In this document: positions 8,268 through 14,085 of the stretch, in pieces | Position numbering within the stretch: the first letter of the stretch is position 1 | How the letters are laid out: each line of letters starts with the position of its first letter | Assembly (NCBI GenBank): GCA_947630635.1 | Contig: CANRIJ010000029.1 | Coordinates: 1-14,085, forward strand | Reading direction: 5' to 3' | Source of the DNA: an uncultured Spirochaetaceae bacterium | Lineage (GTDB): Bacteria > Spirochaetota > Spirochaetia > Sphaerochaetales > Sphaerochaetaceae | Length of the DNA: 14,085 nt | The notes under the pieces: generated by a model | What the model was told of the DNA's origin: nothing | Databases searched by the model: none | What the model saw: only the letters and a program-made list of their open reading frames with translations | Translations under genes and position numbers: made by a program

Positions 8268-8296
8268 TTGACAGCAACGAACTCTTTTGCTAACTT
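8268..8296 (+). promoter_or_regulatory. Sigma70-type promoter of tRNA-Asp
   Basis: A perfect -35 hexamer TTGACA (8268-8273), a 17-base spacer and a -10 hexamer TAACTT (8291-8296) place the start of transcription about five bases before the tRNA. It begins seven bases after the LemA-family stop codon, so the tRNA has its own promoter. Confidence 0.75.
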
Positions 8297-8307
8297 AAAT
8301 CGTACTT

Positions 8308-8381
8308 GTGGGAGTAGCGAAGCTGGTTATCGCGCTGGCCTGTCACGCCGGAGATCGCGGGTTCAAGTCCCGTCTCTCACG
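8308..8381 (+). tRNA. tRNA-Asp (anticodon GTC)
   Basis: A full cloverleaf can be drawn. The acceptor stem is GTGGGAG / CTCTCAC (8308-8314 with 8374-8380, one G-T pair). The D stem GCGA / TCGC encloses loop AGCTGGTTA. The anticodon stem CTGGC / GCCGG has loop CTGTCAC giving anticodon GTC (8342-8344). The variable loop AGATC and T-arm GCGGG-TTCAAGT-CCCGT follow. The discriminator is G8381, as usual for tRNA-Asp. CCA is not encoded. The AT-rich accessory segment begins just after this gene's terminator, so it may mark an insertion hot spot, though I see no duplicated tRNA 3' end to prove integration. Confidence 0.97.
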
Positions 8382-8387
8382 CTAAAG

Positions 8388-8416
8388 GGTATTGCTATAA
8401 AAGCGATACCTTTTTT
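8388..8416 (+). terminator. Intrinsic terminator of tRNA-Asp
   Basis: Stem GGTATTGC / GCGATACC (8388-8395 with 8403-8410, one T-G pair) has loop TATAAAA and is followed by six T residues (8411-8416). It starts seven bases after the tRNA 3' end. Confidence 0.9.
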
Positions 8417-8443
8417 AAGAAACAAATAAACTTTTTAATTTTA

Positions 8444-8476
8444 TATCAAAAACGAAAAAGTGTTTCTATTTTGATA
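8444..8476. repeat. 33-base imperfect dyad after tRNA-Asp
   Basis: Outer arms TATCAAAA (8444-8451) and TTTTGATA (8469-8476) are perfect, with inner arms GAAA and TTTC separated from them by two mismatched pairs. It lies in the 180-base AT-rich stretch between the tRNA terminator and the DGQHR gene. No T-run follows, so it is more likely a protein-binding site or element remnant than a terminator. Confidence 0.45.
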
Positions 8477-8543
8477 CACGTTATTTATGATTTACAAAAT
8501 TTAACGAGATAATTCACATATAAAAAATTTAGTTTTAGATCTA

Positions 8544-8570
8544 TTTACAAATACAAAAAATATTTATACT
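8544..8570 (+). promoter_or_regulatory. Candidate promoter of the DGQHR-HNH pair
   Basis: A -10-like TATACT (8565-8570) is preceded by TTTACA (8544-8549) with a short 15-base spacer. The spacer is the 15-base sequence that also occurs upstream of the helix-turn-helix gene at 11386-11400. The sequence is very AT-rich, so chance hexamers are common and confidence is limited. Confidence 0.35.
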
Positions 8571-8600
8571 AGAAATTAGATCATAATTAAGGAGAAATTA

Positions 8601-9683
8601 ATGAGAAAATATAATTTATCGATCATAAACCAAAATAATAAGCAATTTTATTCTTTAGTAGCAGATCCTAGAATTATAGTTAAGTTATTAAAAAAATATG
8701 AGGCAGGAGCAATTCAGGAAAATCAGCGTCCTTGGGAAGAAAAAAGAGTAAAGGAAATTGCCTGTTATGTAAAAAATGGGTTAATCCCTAACGCCCCTAT
8801 ATTAAATATTACAAATAAACTAAAAATTGAAAAAGATGGAGAAAACGTTTATATAATGCTCCCAGAAACCAAGAATGAATTTGAGGAATATGAAGAAACA
8901 TTAGAGGCTATAGATGGGCAGCATCGTATCCGCGCATTTATGGAAGAGTACAATGAAATCAACCCCACTACAAAATTTGAACTAATTTTTACTTTATTCG
9001 ATAGATTATCCGGCGAAGAAAAGAAAAAAACTTTCATGACTACTAATGAGAAACAAAAAAGCGTTCCTATTAATCTCCTTAGGTTGTATAAGAAAGAACT
9101 AAAACTGATGGATGGTGAAAATGCAGAAGTATTTGATTTAACAAAAGCTCTAAATGAAGAAGATTATTCACCGTTAAAAGGAAGAATTATGATGGGAGCT
9201 GAAAAAATCAAAAAAGGATATCAGGAATCACAAATTTCAAAAATCATTAAAAAATACGATGTTTATAAAACATTAAAAAACATACCTAATGAAAGCAAAA
9301 GACCCAAAATTATATCAAACTATTTAAAAGCATGGGAAAATTACTATTCCGAAAGTTTTGCTAATCCCGGGAAGAATACTTTAACGAAAATAAGTGGTAT
9401 TCGTTTTGAGCTTACTATGCTCCCTTACATGATAAATATTTTATGTGATATTAAAGGCGAAAGTTATACAGAGGAAAACTTTAAAAAACTAATTGCAGAT
9501 TTGAGGGACGCAAACAGCGGCATGGATGTATTTAATCCAGCAGAAGAAGACAGAAATACTATCTCTGAAAAATTCCGCGGGGAATCAACAACAGTATCTT
9601 TCGCTCAATCTATGGCAGAAAATCTAAAAGAATATGAGAGAAAACATGCAAAAGAAGCATTCGATCCAACCGCAGGAATTTAA
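8601..9683 (+). CDS. DGQHR-domain protein (DndB/DpdB-like)
   Basis: A 360-residue protein with the hallmark DGQHR motif at residues 105-109 (EAIDGQHRIRAF). It also has the family's second conserved stretch, KTFMTTNEKQKSVPINLL (143-160). An N-terminal part with RPWEEKRVKEIACYVKNG resembles the ParB-like layout of this group. Relatives include DndB, a regulator of DNA phosphorothioation, and DpdB of 7-deazaguanine DNA modification clusters, so a role in DNA-modification-linked defence is plausible but not shown. No dnd or dpd partner gene is in the window. Translation starts at an ATG six bases after a perfect AAGGAG. The gene is clearly more AT-rich than its left neighbours, a sign of transfer. 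The stop codon directly abuts the ATG of the HNH gene, so the two act as a pair. Confidence 0.82.
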   Translation: MRKYNLSIINQNNKQFYSLVADPRIIVKLLKKYEAGAIQENQRPWEEKRVKEIACYVKNGLIPNAPILNITNKLKIEKDGENVYIMLPETKNEFEEYEETLEAIDGQHRIRAFMEEYNEINPTTKFELIFTLFDRLSGEEKKKTFMTTNEKQKSVPINLLRLYKKELKLMDGENAEVFDLTKALNEEDYSPLKGRIMMGAEKIKKGYQESQISKIIKKYDVYKTLKNIPNESKRPKIISNYLKAWENYYSESFANPGKNTLTKISGIRFELTMLPYMINILCDIKGESYTEENFKKLIADLRDANSGMDVFNPAEEDRNTISEKFRGESTTVSFAQSMAENLKEYERKHAKEAFDPTAGI

Positions 9684-10226
9684 ATGAAAGAAGAACTCCT
9701 AAAATTATTAGCCGCTTATAACATAAACGTAGATGATTTCTATAAGCTAAGTTACAAAACTCTGATTAACGGTTTATTTGAAGATATATGCAAAGACATC
9801 AAAAGCAAAGGTCAAGAAACAGAAGAAAGAAAACGATTCAAAGAATCTAGAAATACATTAAAAGCAACCGAAGCAATTCTTCGACGTTATCATAAATCGT
9901 GTAAATTAAATGAAGACGACAACAAAAATGAAATCGAGCAATTAAGTATTTTATTAAACTGTTTCTTCAATAAGAAACCACGAATGACTTCAAAAATAAG
10001 TATAAAAGAATACCTTTGGGAAGTTCAAAATCATAAATGTAACATTTGTGGCGAACCAATTATCAAACCAAATGAAGGAGAACTAGACCATATCATCGCC
10101 TACGATTTAGTAGGCGATGAATTAGAAAACAACTCTCAACTTCTCTGCAAAACTTGCAATACTCGTAAGGGCAATTCTTCCGCCTATGAATTTTCTGTTC
10201 TACTCACCAAAAACAAAAAAAAATAA
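9684..10226 (+). CDS. HNH endonuclease paired with the DGQHR protein
   Basis: A 180-residue protein whose C-terminal third is a standard zinc-type HNH nuclease domain. It has CNIC (Cys119, Cys122), the catalytic-type ELDHI (Asp135, His136), Asn150 in ELENNSQLLC, and KTCNTRKG (second zinc pair Cys155, Cys158). The first 105 residues are helical and charged with no family I recognise; they may bind DNA or the partner. The ATG follows the stop codon of the DGQHR gene with no gap (TAAATG), so translation is probably coupled and the products may form one system. HNH nucleases of this size occur in restriction systems, mobile elements and phage packaging; here the pairing favours restriction or defence. 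Base composition is AT-rich like its partner. Confidence 0.85.
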   Translation: MKEELLKLLAAYNINVDDFYKLSYKTLINGLFEDICKDIKSKGQETEERKRFKESRNTLKATEAILRRYHKSCKLNEDDNKNEIEQLSILLNCFFNKKPRMTSKISIKEYLWEVQNHKCNICGEPIIKPNEGELDHIIAYDLVGDELENNSQLLCKTCNTRKGNSSAYEFSVLLTKNKKK

Positions 10227-10580
10227 CAAAACATAAAATAGAAACCAAAATTCACTTTAGAAGATGCATTTATTATCAAAGAAATACAGAAATATAAATT
10301 GATTCAGCCTATAGCCAATTTCAAGATCTTAAACCGAACTAAATTAATTACAGCCCTCAACTCTAAAATCCAAGTTTAAATAAAAGTCTCTTATGGGCTA
10401 ATTCTTCTTTATAAATATTTAGGAATATTCCAAAAATCAAATCTAACCAATAAATCCTAGTATCTTATTTTTACTTAATCATTTTTTCTTATTCGAAAAG
10501 TATAAAAAGCATATAAGATTTTTATTCTATTCCACTAACACTCACTGAACAAAATTACCATGAAATGGATTCTTATAATA
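10227..10580. other. AT-rich convergent intergenic region, no clear gene
   Basis: The region separates the ends of the HNH gene (plus) and the helix-turn-helix gene (minus). No start-bearing ORF or structured RNA is convincing. Visible items are a 45-codon stop-free stretch without a start (10242-10379) in the HNH gene's frame; adjacent ten-base palindromes TAAATATTTA and GGAATATTCC (about 10412-10431); and a six-base inverted repeat TCTTAT / ATAAGA followed by a T-rich run near 10486-10530 that could be a weak bidirectional terminator. It may hold remnants of a longer cassette. Confidence 0.5.
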
Positions 10581-11360
10581 TCAGCGCCTTATCTTTAGTT
10601 CACTGTAAAGCACCGGACGGTCATCTACGAGTTCAGGAACCATCCTTATTACATGATAGGAATTGGTAACATTCATATTCTCCTGAAGATCCATCTCAAC
10701 TCTCTCTCGCACTATTGGCAATAAGCGAGAAGTATTTCTATACGTGGTCTTCGGAAGCACCTCGATAGTGAAATCCTTAGACTCTTTGTTATAAGTAATC
10801 TTCAATTCCCTGCATATGTTTATATCAGAAAACTCCTTTGCCCAATTAAGAACAATAGGAGCCTTCAATCCTGGCGCCAAGTAATAGGTCACATCCTCTT
10901 TTACGCTGTTTTTCATGGCATACTTCGGTATAAGCCACTCTCCGCCTCGCCTGACTGCCGCTCTAAGCTGCCCTCGCCTTATCCACTGCCTAACAGTTAC
11001 AACTTCGATATCATGCCTTTTTGCAAATTCCTTAGTACTTATAAGAGGCATCTTATAAGATATAAAATCGTTTATCTGATCATACGAGAATCCACCATTC
11101 TTATCAGATAAATGGCAAATACTTATCTTATTCTCCAGTTGCCCCAGCAAAATCAAATAGCACCATTGATCATCTAGCGAAGGAAAATATGATACCTTCA
11201 CTAGATCATTAAAGAATCTCAGCTCTTCTGAATATCCCCTGGCAAGATTATTATCGCTTTTGGATTGCAAATCCTGCTCTTCATAGAAAGCAATAAGCCT
11301 TCTAAGTATTTTATCAATATCTTCCTTACTGCGAGGAATAATCATATCCATAAATGGCAT
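10581..11360 (-). CDS. Helix-turn-helix protein divergent from cas9, function unknown
   Basis: A 259-residue protein. Its centre (residues about 106-146) is an excisionase/MerR-type winged helix-turn-helix (HTH_17): the LISTKEFAKRHDIEVVTV half is followed by RQWIRRGQL, a basic stretch and GEWLIPKYA, matching the pattern 'eElAe..gvs..tVr.wirrG.l.a...gg.w.ip'. The N-terminal 100 residues look helical and the C-terminal 110 residues mixed; I recognise neither. No nuclease or recombinase motif is seen. The ATG lacks a Shine-Dalgarno sequence, and a 12-base perfect inverted repeat begins nine bases upstream, which would suit autoregulation. Placement back to back with cas9 makes it a candidate regulator of the CRISPR locus, but this is inference from position only. 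Confidence 0.75.
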   Translation of the reverse strand: MPFMDMIIPRSKEDIDKILRRLIAFYEEQDLQSKSDNNLARGYSEELRFFNDLVKVSYFPSLDDQWCYLILLGQLENKISICHLSDKNGGFSYDQINDFISYKMPLISTKEFAKRHDIEVVTVRQWIRRGQLRAAVRRGGEWLIPKYAMKNSVKEDVTYYLAPGLKAPIVLNWAKEFSDINICRELKITYNKESKDFTIEVLPKTTYRNTSRLLPIVRERVEMDLQENMNVTNSYHVIRMVPELVDDRPVLYSELKIRR

Positions 11361-11368
11361 AGTATTGA

Positions 11369-11397
11369 ATTTTTTGTATTCTTACAATACAAAAAAT
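11369..11397. promoter_or_regulatory. 12-base perfect inverted repeat, candidate operator
   Basis: Arms ATTTTTTGTATT (11369-11380) and AATACAAAAAAT (11386-11397) are separated by CTTAC. The site begins nine bases before the start codon of the helix-turn-helix gene and lies in the shared region with cas9. A terminator is unlikely at a divergent start, so a protein-binding operator is favoured. The right arm is part of a 15-base sequence repeated upstream of the DGQHR gene. Confidence 0.5.
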
Positions 11398-11434
11398 ATT
11401 GGCAAATATTAAATTCATTAGAATAATTTCTTAT

Positions 11435-11454
11435 ATTATAAATAATTATAAATA
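11435..11454. repeat. Tandem 10-base direct repeat
   Basis: ATTATAAATA occurs twice back to back (11435-11444 and 11445-11454). Each copy contains a TATAAT -10 hexamer in the minus direction, so it could supply alternative promoter elements for the helix-turn-helix gene, or two same-face sites one helical turn apart. The surrounding DNA is very AT-rich. Confidence 0.4.
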
Positions 11455-11503
11455 TTGATATTTTCTATTATATTTATGAAATAAAAATTTGAAATAATTT
11501 TAT

Positions 11504-11532
11504 TTGCAATCTAAAAGCGATAGCACTAAAAT
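11504..11532 (+). promoter_or_regulatory. Candidate sigma70-type promoter of cas9
   Basis: The -35 TTGCAA (11504-11509), a 17-base spacer and the -10 TAAAAT (11527-11532) predict transcription starting about 30 bases before the cas9 ATG. The ribosome binding site AAGAGG (11560-11565) lies five bases before that ATG and fixes the start. Confidence 0.65.
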
Positions 11533-11570
11533 CCTTGCTAGTATCATTCTCATAAAATTAAGAGGTACAC

Positions 11571-14085
11571 ATGAAAAAGAATAAGTCATACACATATCAG
11601 AAGATGGCAAAGGATATAAGAGATAGGCTAAACGGCAGACCCTATTCCATGGGTTTGGATTTAGGAGTTGGCTCAATTGGAGTTGCATGTGTTGCACTCG
11701 AGGATTTTGGAGAAGCAGGCCTAATTCCTTCAGACGTTGTCTATGCAGCCTCCAGAATATTCAATCCATCCAGTGGATCAGCAGACAGAAGACTACACAG
11801 AGGACAGAGAAATGCCATTAGACACTCAGCTCACAGAAAGGAAAAGCTCTGGAAGATACTCGCAGAGAGAGGTCTAATGCTTCCATATGCCAAAGGGGAT
11901 ACAGAGAATAAGCCGGAGTTGATGTTCCCTGAAGAATCTCGCAGGAAAAACGTATGGGAATTGAGACTCAAAGGCCTATCTGAAGAGCTATCACTTTGCG
12001 ACCTTGGCATGGCTATATATCACATATCAAGTCATAGGGGATCATCTTCAATCAGAACATTCACAGAAGAAGAAAAGAAAGAGGCAGCAAATCAGAGAAT
12101 AACAGAGAAAATAGCCAAGGAAATCGGCAAAGACACATTCATTGAAATAATAACAGCATACAACGACAGAAAAGCCAGTATCGGCATTCCATCAAAATAC
12201 AGAAATACAAAAATGGAAAAGAACGATGCAGAGCTTCCACTGCCCACCCGCGATGTTATTGAGAATGAGCTAAATAAGCTTCTTGAAACCCAAAGAAGAT
12301 TCCACAGCGAACTTGATGATGAATACATAGCAAGAATAAAAGAAGCGGTTTTATATGAGAATCCAAAGATTGTCCCAGAGCCTGAGAACTGCCCATATTT
12401 CAAAGACGAAAAGAAACTCCCAAAGGCCAACTTCCTTAACGAGGAAAGAAGGCTCTGGGAGGCTCTCAATAACGCCAGAGTTGTAACTGAAGAAGAAATG
12501 CCAAATGGCAGATTTAAAACAATTAAAACAGAACTGACAAAAGCCCAGAAAGATATTCTTTACAAAGAGCTTAGAGAGGGAAATGACATAACTCAGACTA
12601 AAGCAAGAAAGCTTCTTCCAGAGCTCGTCTCTTCCAATTTCGTCTTCCAAGGAACAAAGAAAGAAGAGACTAAGATACAGGGATTCAGATACAAAGCCCT
12701 TGAAGATAAGGCTTTCTGGCAAAGACTCAATGATAAAGAAAGAGATAAATTCATTCTCACATGGGTAAATACAGCCGATGACAAGATTCTGAAAAAAGCT
12801 CTCATAAATGAATTTCGTATGACTGAAGATGAAGCAGACGAGCTTATGAGAGACAGCTCCATCTCTATCCCAACGGGAGTCTATGCCGATGTTGGAAAGA
12901 CTGCAATGGAGATGATCCTCCAATACATAATCAATGAGGGAATGTCTTACCAAGAAGCGGAGCTAGAAGCCATAAGAAATGGCTCTCTTCCTGATGATAC
13001 AAAAATACAGATGTTTGATTTCTTGCCCTACTATGGAGAGGCAATTCCGAATAGCACAAAGAAAATAATGGGAAAAGCATGGCATAGTGCATTTGAATCC
13101 CAGCTAGATAGTCCTGGTTTCAAAAAACCAAATACAGACTCTGAAGAGGAAATCTGGGGAAAAATAGCCAATCCAGTAGTTCACCAAACACTTAACGAAC
13201 TCAGAAAATTAGTCAATGAAATAATTGAGATATTCGGATATAAACCCGAGGAAATAGTTGTTGAATTTGGAAGAGAGCTTAAAAAAGGCGCAGAAGAAAG
13301 AGAAAAACTCTCAATGGAAAATAGAAAAAAGGAGAACAATAACAGGCGAATCTTCGAAACATACTGCAAGCCAAATGGACTAAGCGAAAAATTCGTCAAA
13401 AGATTCAAAATCTGGGAAGACTGCGGGATGAGATGCCCCTACTGCTGCAAGCCAATATCAGCCTCAGAAATTGTAAATGGGGATGCAGACCTTGATCATA
13501 TCTTTCCTATTGAGGATACAGCCGATTCCTCAGAGAACAATCTGATAGTTGCCCACAGAACCTGCAATGAAAGAAAAGGAAAGAGAATTCCTATTGCAGC
13601 CTTCGGAAAAGATCCCCTTCTTTGGAACAAGATAGAGCAAAATCTAGACTCGACTCCTGGGCTAAATGCAAGAAAACGCAGATTTGAGACAACAGAAGGA
13701 GAATATGAAGAATACCTCTCTAACAGAGACTTCGATAGCAGATTCAAAAGCGATAACGCCTTTGTTGCCAAAGCTGCTAAACAATATTTAGGAACGCTAT
13801 ATGATCCAGAAATAAGAGATATACTCGTAAGAACCATAAGAGGAGCAGAGACAGGGCTCCTAAGAACAGCTTGGAACTTAAACGGGATCTCAGAGGAACT
13901 TGCCTCCCTACATACACTTCCTGGAGAGGAAGAAGTATTCAACGGGAAGAAGAACAGAACTGATAATAGACACCATGCTCTTGATGCGATAGTAGCAGCC
14001 TACTCTACTCGTTCTGTCATCAAAATGATCAATACGTACTCAGGAAAAGGAAGAGACGCCTACGAGTTATCTAGAAGAATACCTA
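11571..14085 (+). CDS. cas9: Cas9 RNA-guided endonuclease, partial (3' end beyond window)
   Basis: An open frame of 838 codons runs off the right edge. Cas9 architecture is clear: a 25-residue N-terminal extension; RuvC-I YSMGLDLGVGSIG with catalytic Asp30; the arginine-rich bridge helix around 70-100 (ADRRLHRGQRNAIRH); a recognition lobe; RuvC-II EEIVVEFGREL with Glu565; the HNH domain with CPYC (622-625), DLDHIFP (Asp642, His643), Asn657 and Asn666; and RuvC-III DNRHHALDA with His802 and Asp805. Spacing from His643 to Asn657 and Asn666 equals that from His840 to Asn854 and Asn863 in S. pyogenes Cas9. It closely resembles the compact Sphaerochaeta globosa Cas9 (about 1,180 residues, from memory), so roughly 350 C-terminal residues including the PAM-interacting domain are missing here. 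It is likely active. I lean to type II-C; cas1, cas2 and the array are not visible. Confidence 0.95.
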   Translation, partial: MKKNKSYTYQKMAKDIRDRLNGRPYSMGLDLGVGSIGVACVALEDFGEAGLIPSDVVYAASRIFNPSSGSADRRLHRGQRNAIRHSAHRKEKLWKILAERGLMLPYAKGDTENKPELMFPEESRRKNVWELRLKGLSEELSLCDLGMAIYHISSHRGSSSIRTFTEEEKKEAANQRITEKIAKEIGKDTFIEIITAYNDRKASIGIPSKYRNTKMEKNDAELPLPTRDVIENELNKLLETQRRFHSELDDEYIARIKEAVLYENPKIVPEPENCPYFKDEKKLPKANFLNEERRLWEALNNARVVTEEEMPNGRFKTIKTELTKAQKDILYKELREGNDITQTKARKLLPELVSSNFVFQGTKKEETKIQGFRYKALEDKAFWQRLNDKERDKFILTWVNTADDKILKKALINEFRMTEDEADELMRDSSISIPTGVYADVGKTAMEMILQYIINEGMSYQEAELEAIRNGSLPDDTKIQMFDFLPYYGEAIPNSTKKIMGKAWHSAFESQLDSPGFKKPNTDSEEEIWGKIANPVVHQTLNELRKLVNEIIEIFGYKPEEIVVEFGRELKKGAEEREKLSMENRKKENNNRRIFETYCKPNGLSEKFVKRFKIWEDCGMRCPYCCKPISASEIVNGDADLDHIFPIEDTADSSENNLIVAHRTCNERKGKRIPIAAFGKDPLLWNKIEQNLDSTPGLNARKRRFETTEGEYEEYLSNRDFDSRFKSDNAFVAKAAKQYLGTLYDPEIRDILVRTIRGAETGLLRTAWNLNGISEELASLHTLPGEEEVFNGKKNRTDNRHHALDAIVAAYSTRSVIKMINTYSGKGRDAYELSRRIP

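Noticed and set aside
8308..8418. Proven tRNA-Asp attachment site
   Set aside because: The tRNA is intact with its own terminator, but I find no second copy of its 3' end and no integrase in the window.
10227..11570. CRISPR array
   Set aside because: No regularly spaced repeat of 24 or more bases occurs here or elsewhere in the window; the array must lie outside.
12092..13942. Several minus-strand open frames of 75-200 codons on the opposite strand of cas9
   Set aside because: All are antisense to continuous Cas9 coding sequence. Their hydrophobic, serine- and phenylalanine-rich translations are typical shadows of lysine- and glutamate-rich genes.
11571..14085. Possibility that cas9 is a nuclease-dead or decayed copy
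   Set aside because: The frame is uninterrupted for 838 codons, and Asp30, Glu565, His643, Asn657, Asn666, His802 and Asp805 are all in place.

Overview
The window looks like chromosomal DNA from a spirochaete, most likely a gut or anaerobic relative of Sphaerochaeta. The main reason is the partial Cas9 at the right end: its N-terminal extension, RuvC-I region, bridge helix, HNH and RuvC-III motifs closely resemble the Sphaerochaeta globosa Cas9 as I remember it. A BspA-type leucine-rich repeat protein and a large hybrid histidine kinase fit that setting. Taxonomy is inferred from memory of these families, not from a search.

Left part (1-7555, minus strand): six closely packed genes read from right to left, probably one transcription unit. 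They are a hybrid sensor kinase with two receivers, a flavodoxin-fold NAD(P)H oxidoreductase-like protein, a small SdpI-like membrane protein, a BspA-like leucine-rich repeat protein, the tRNA 2-thiouridylase MnmA (variant without the usual second catalytic cysteine), and glucosamine-6-phosphate deaminase NagB. Gaps are 9 to 49 bases, with one 26-base overlap.

Middle (7556-8417): a divergent intergenic region with three consecutive perfect inverted repeats, then a LemA-family membrane protein on the plus strand, then tRNA-Asp(GTC) with a good sigma70-type promoter and a strong intrinsic terminator.

Island-like part (8418-10580): conspicuously AT-rich sequence starting right after the tRNA terminator. 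It holds an abutting two-gene unit: a DGQHR-motif protein (DndB/DpdB-like) and a small HNH endonuclease. No dnd or dpd modification genes are present, so this is a candidate stand-alone defence or mobile cassette. A 354-base AT-rich gap follows.

Right part (10581-14085): a minus-strand protein with a central excisionase-type helix-turn-helix, divergently placed against cas9, with a 210-base AT-rich regulatory region between them. cas9 has a recognisable promoter and ribosome binding site and runs off the right edge after 838 codons, with RuvC and HNH catalytic residues all present. No CRISPR array, cas1, cas2 or certain tracrRNA lies in the window. A 15-base exact direct repeat occurs in front of the DGQHR gene and in front of the helix-turn-helix gene. 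It could be a shared operator or the trace of an insertion.
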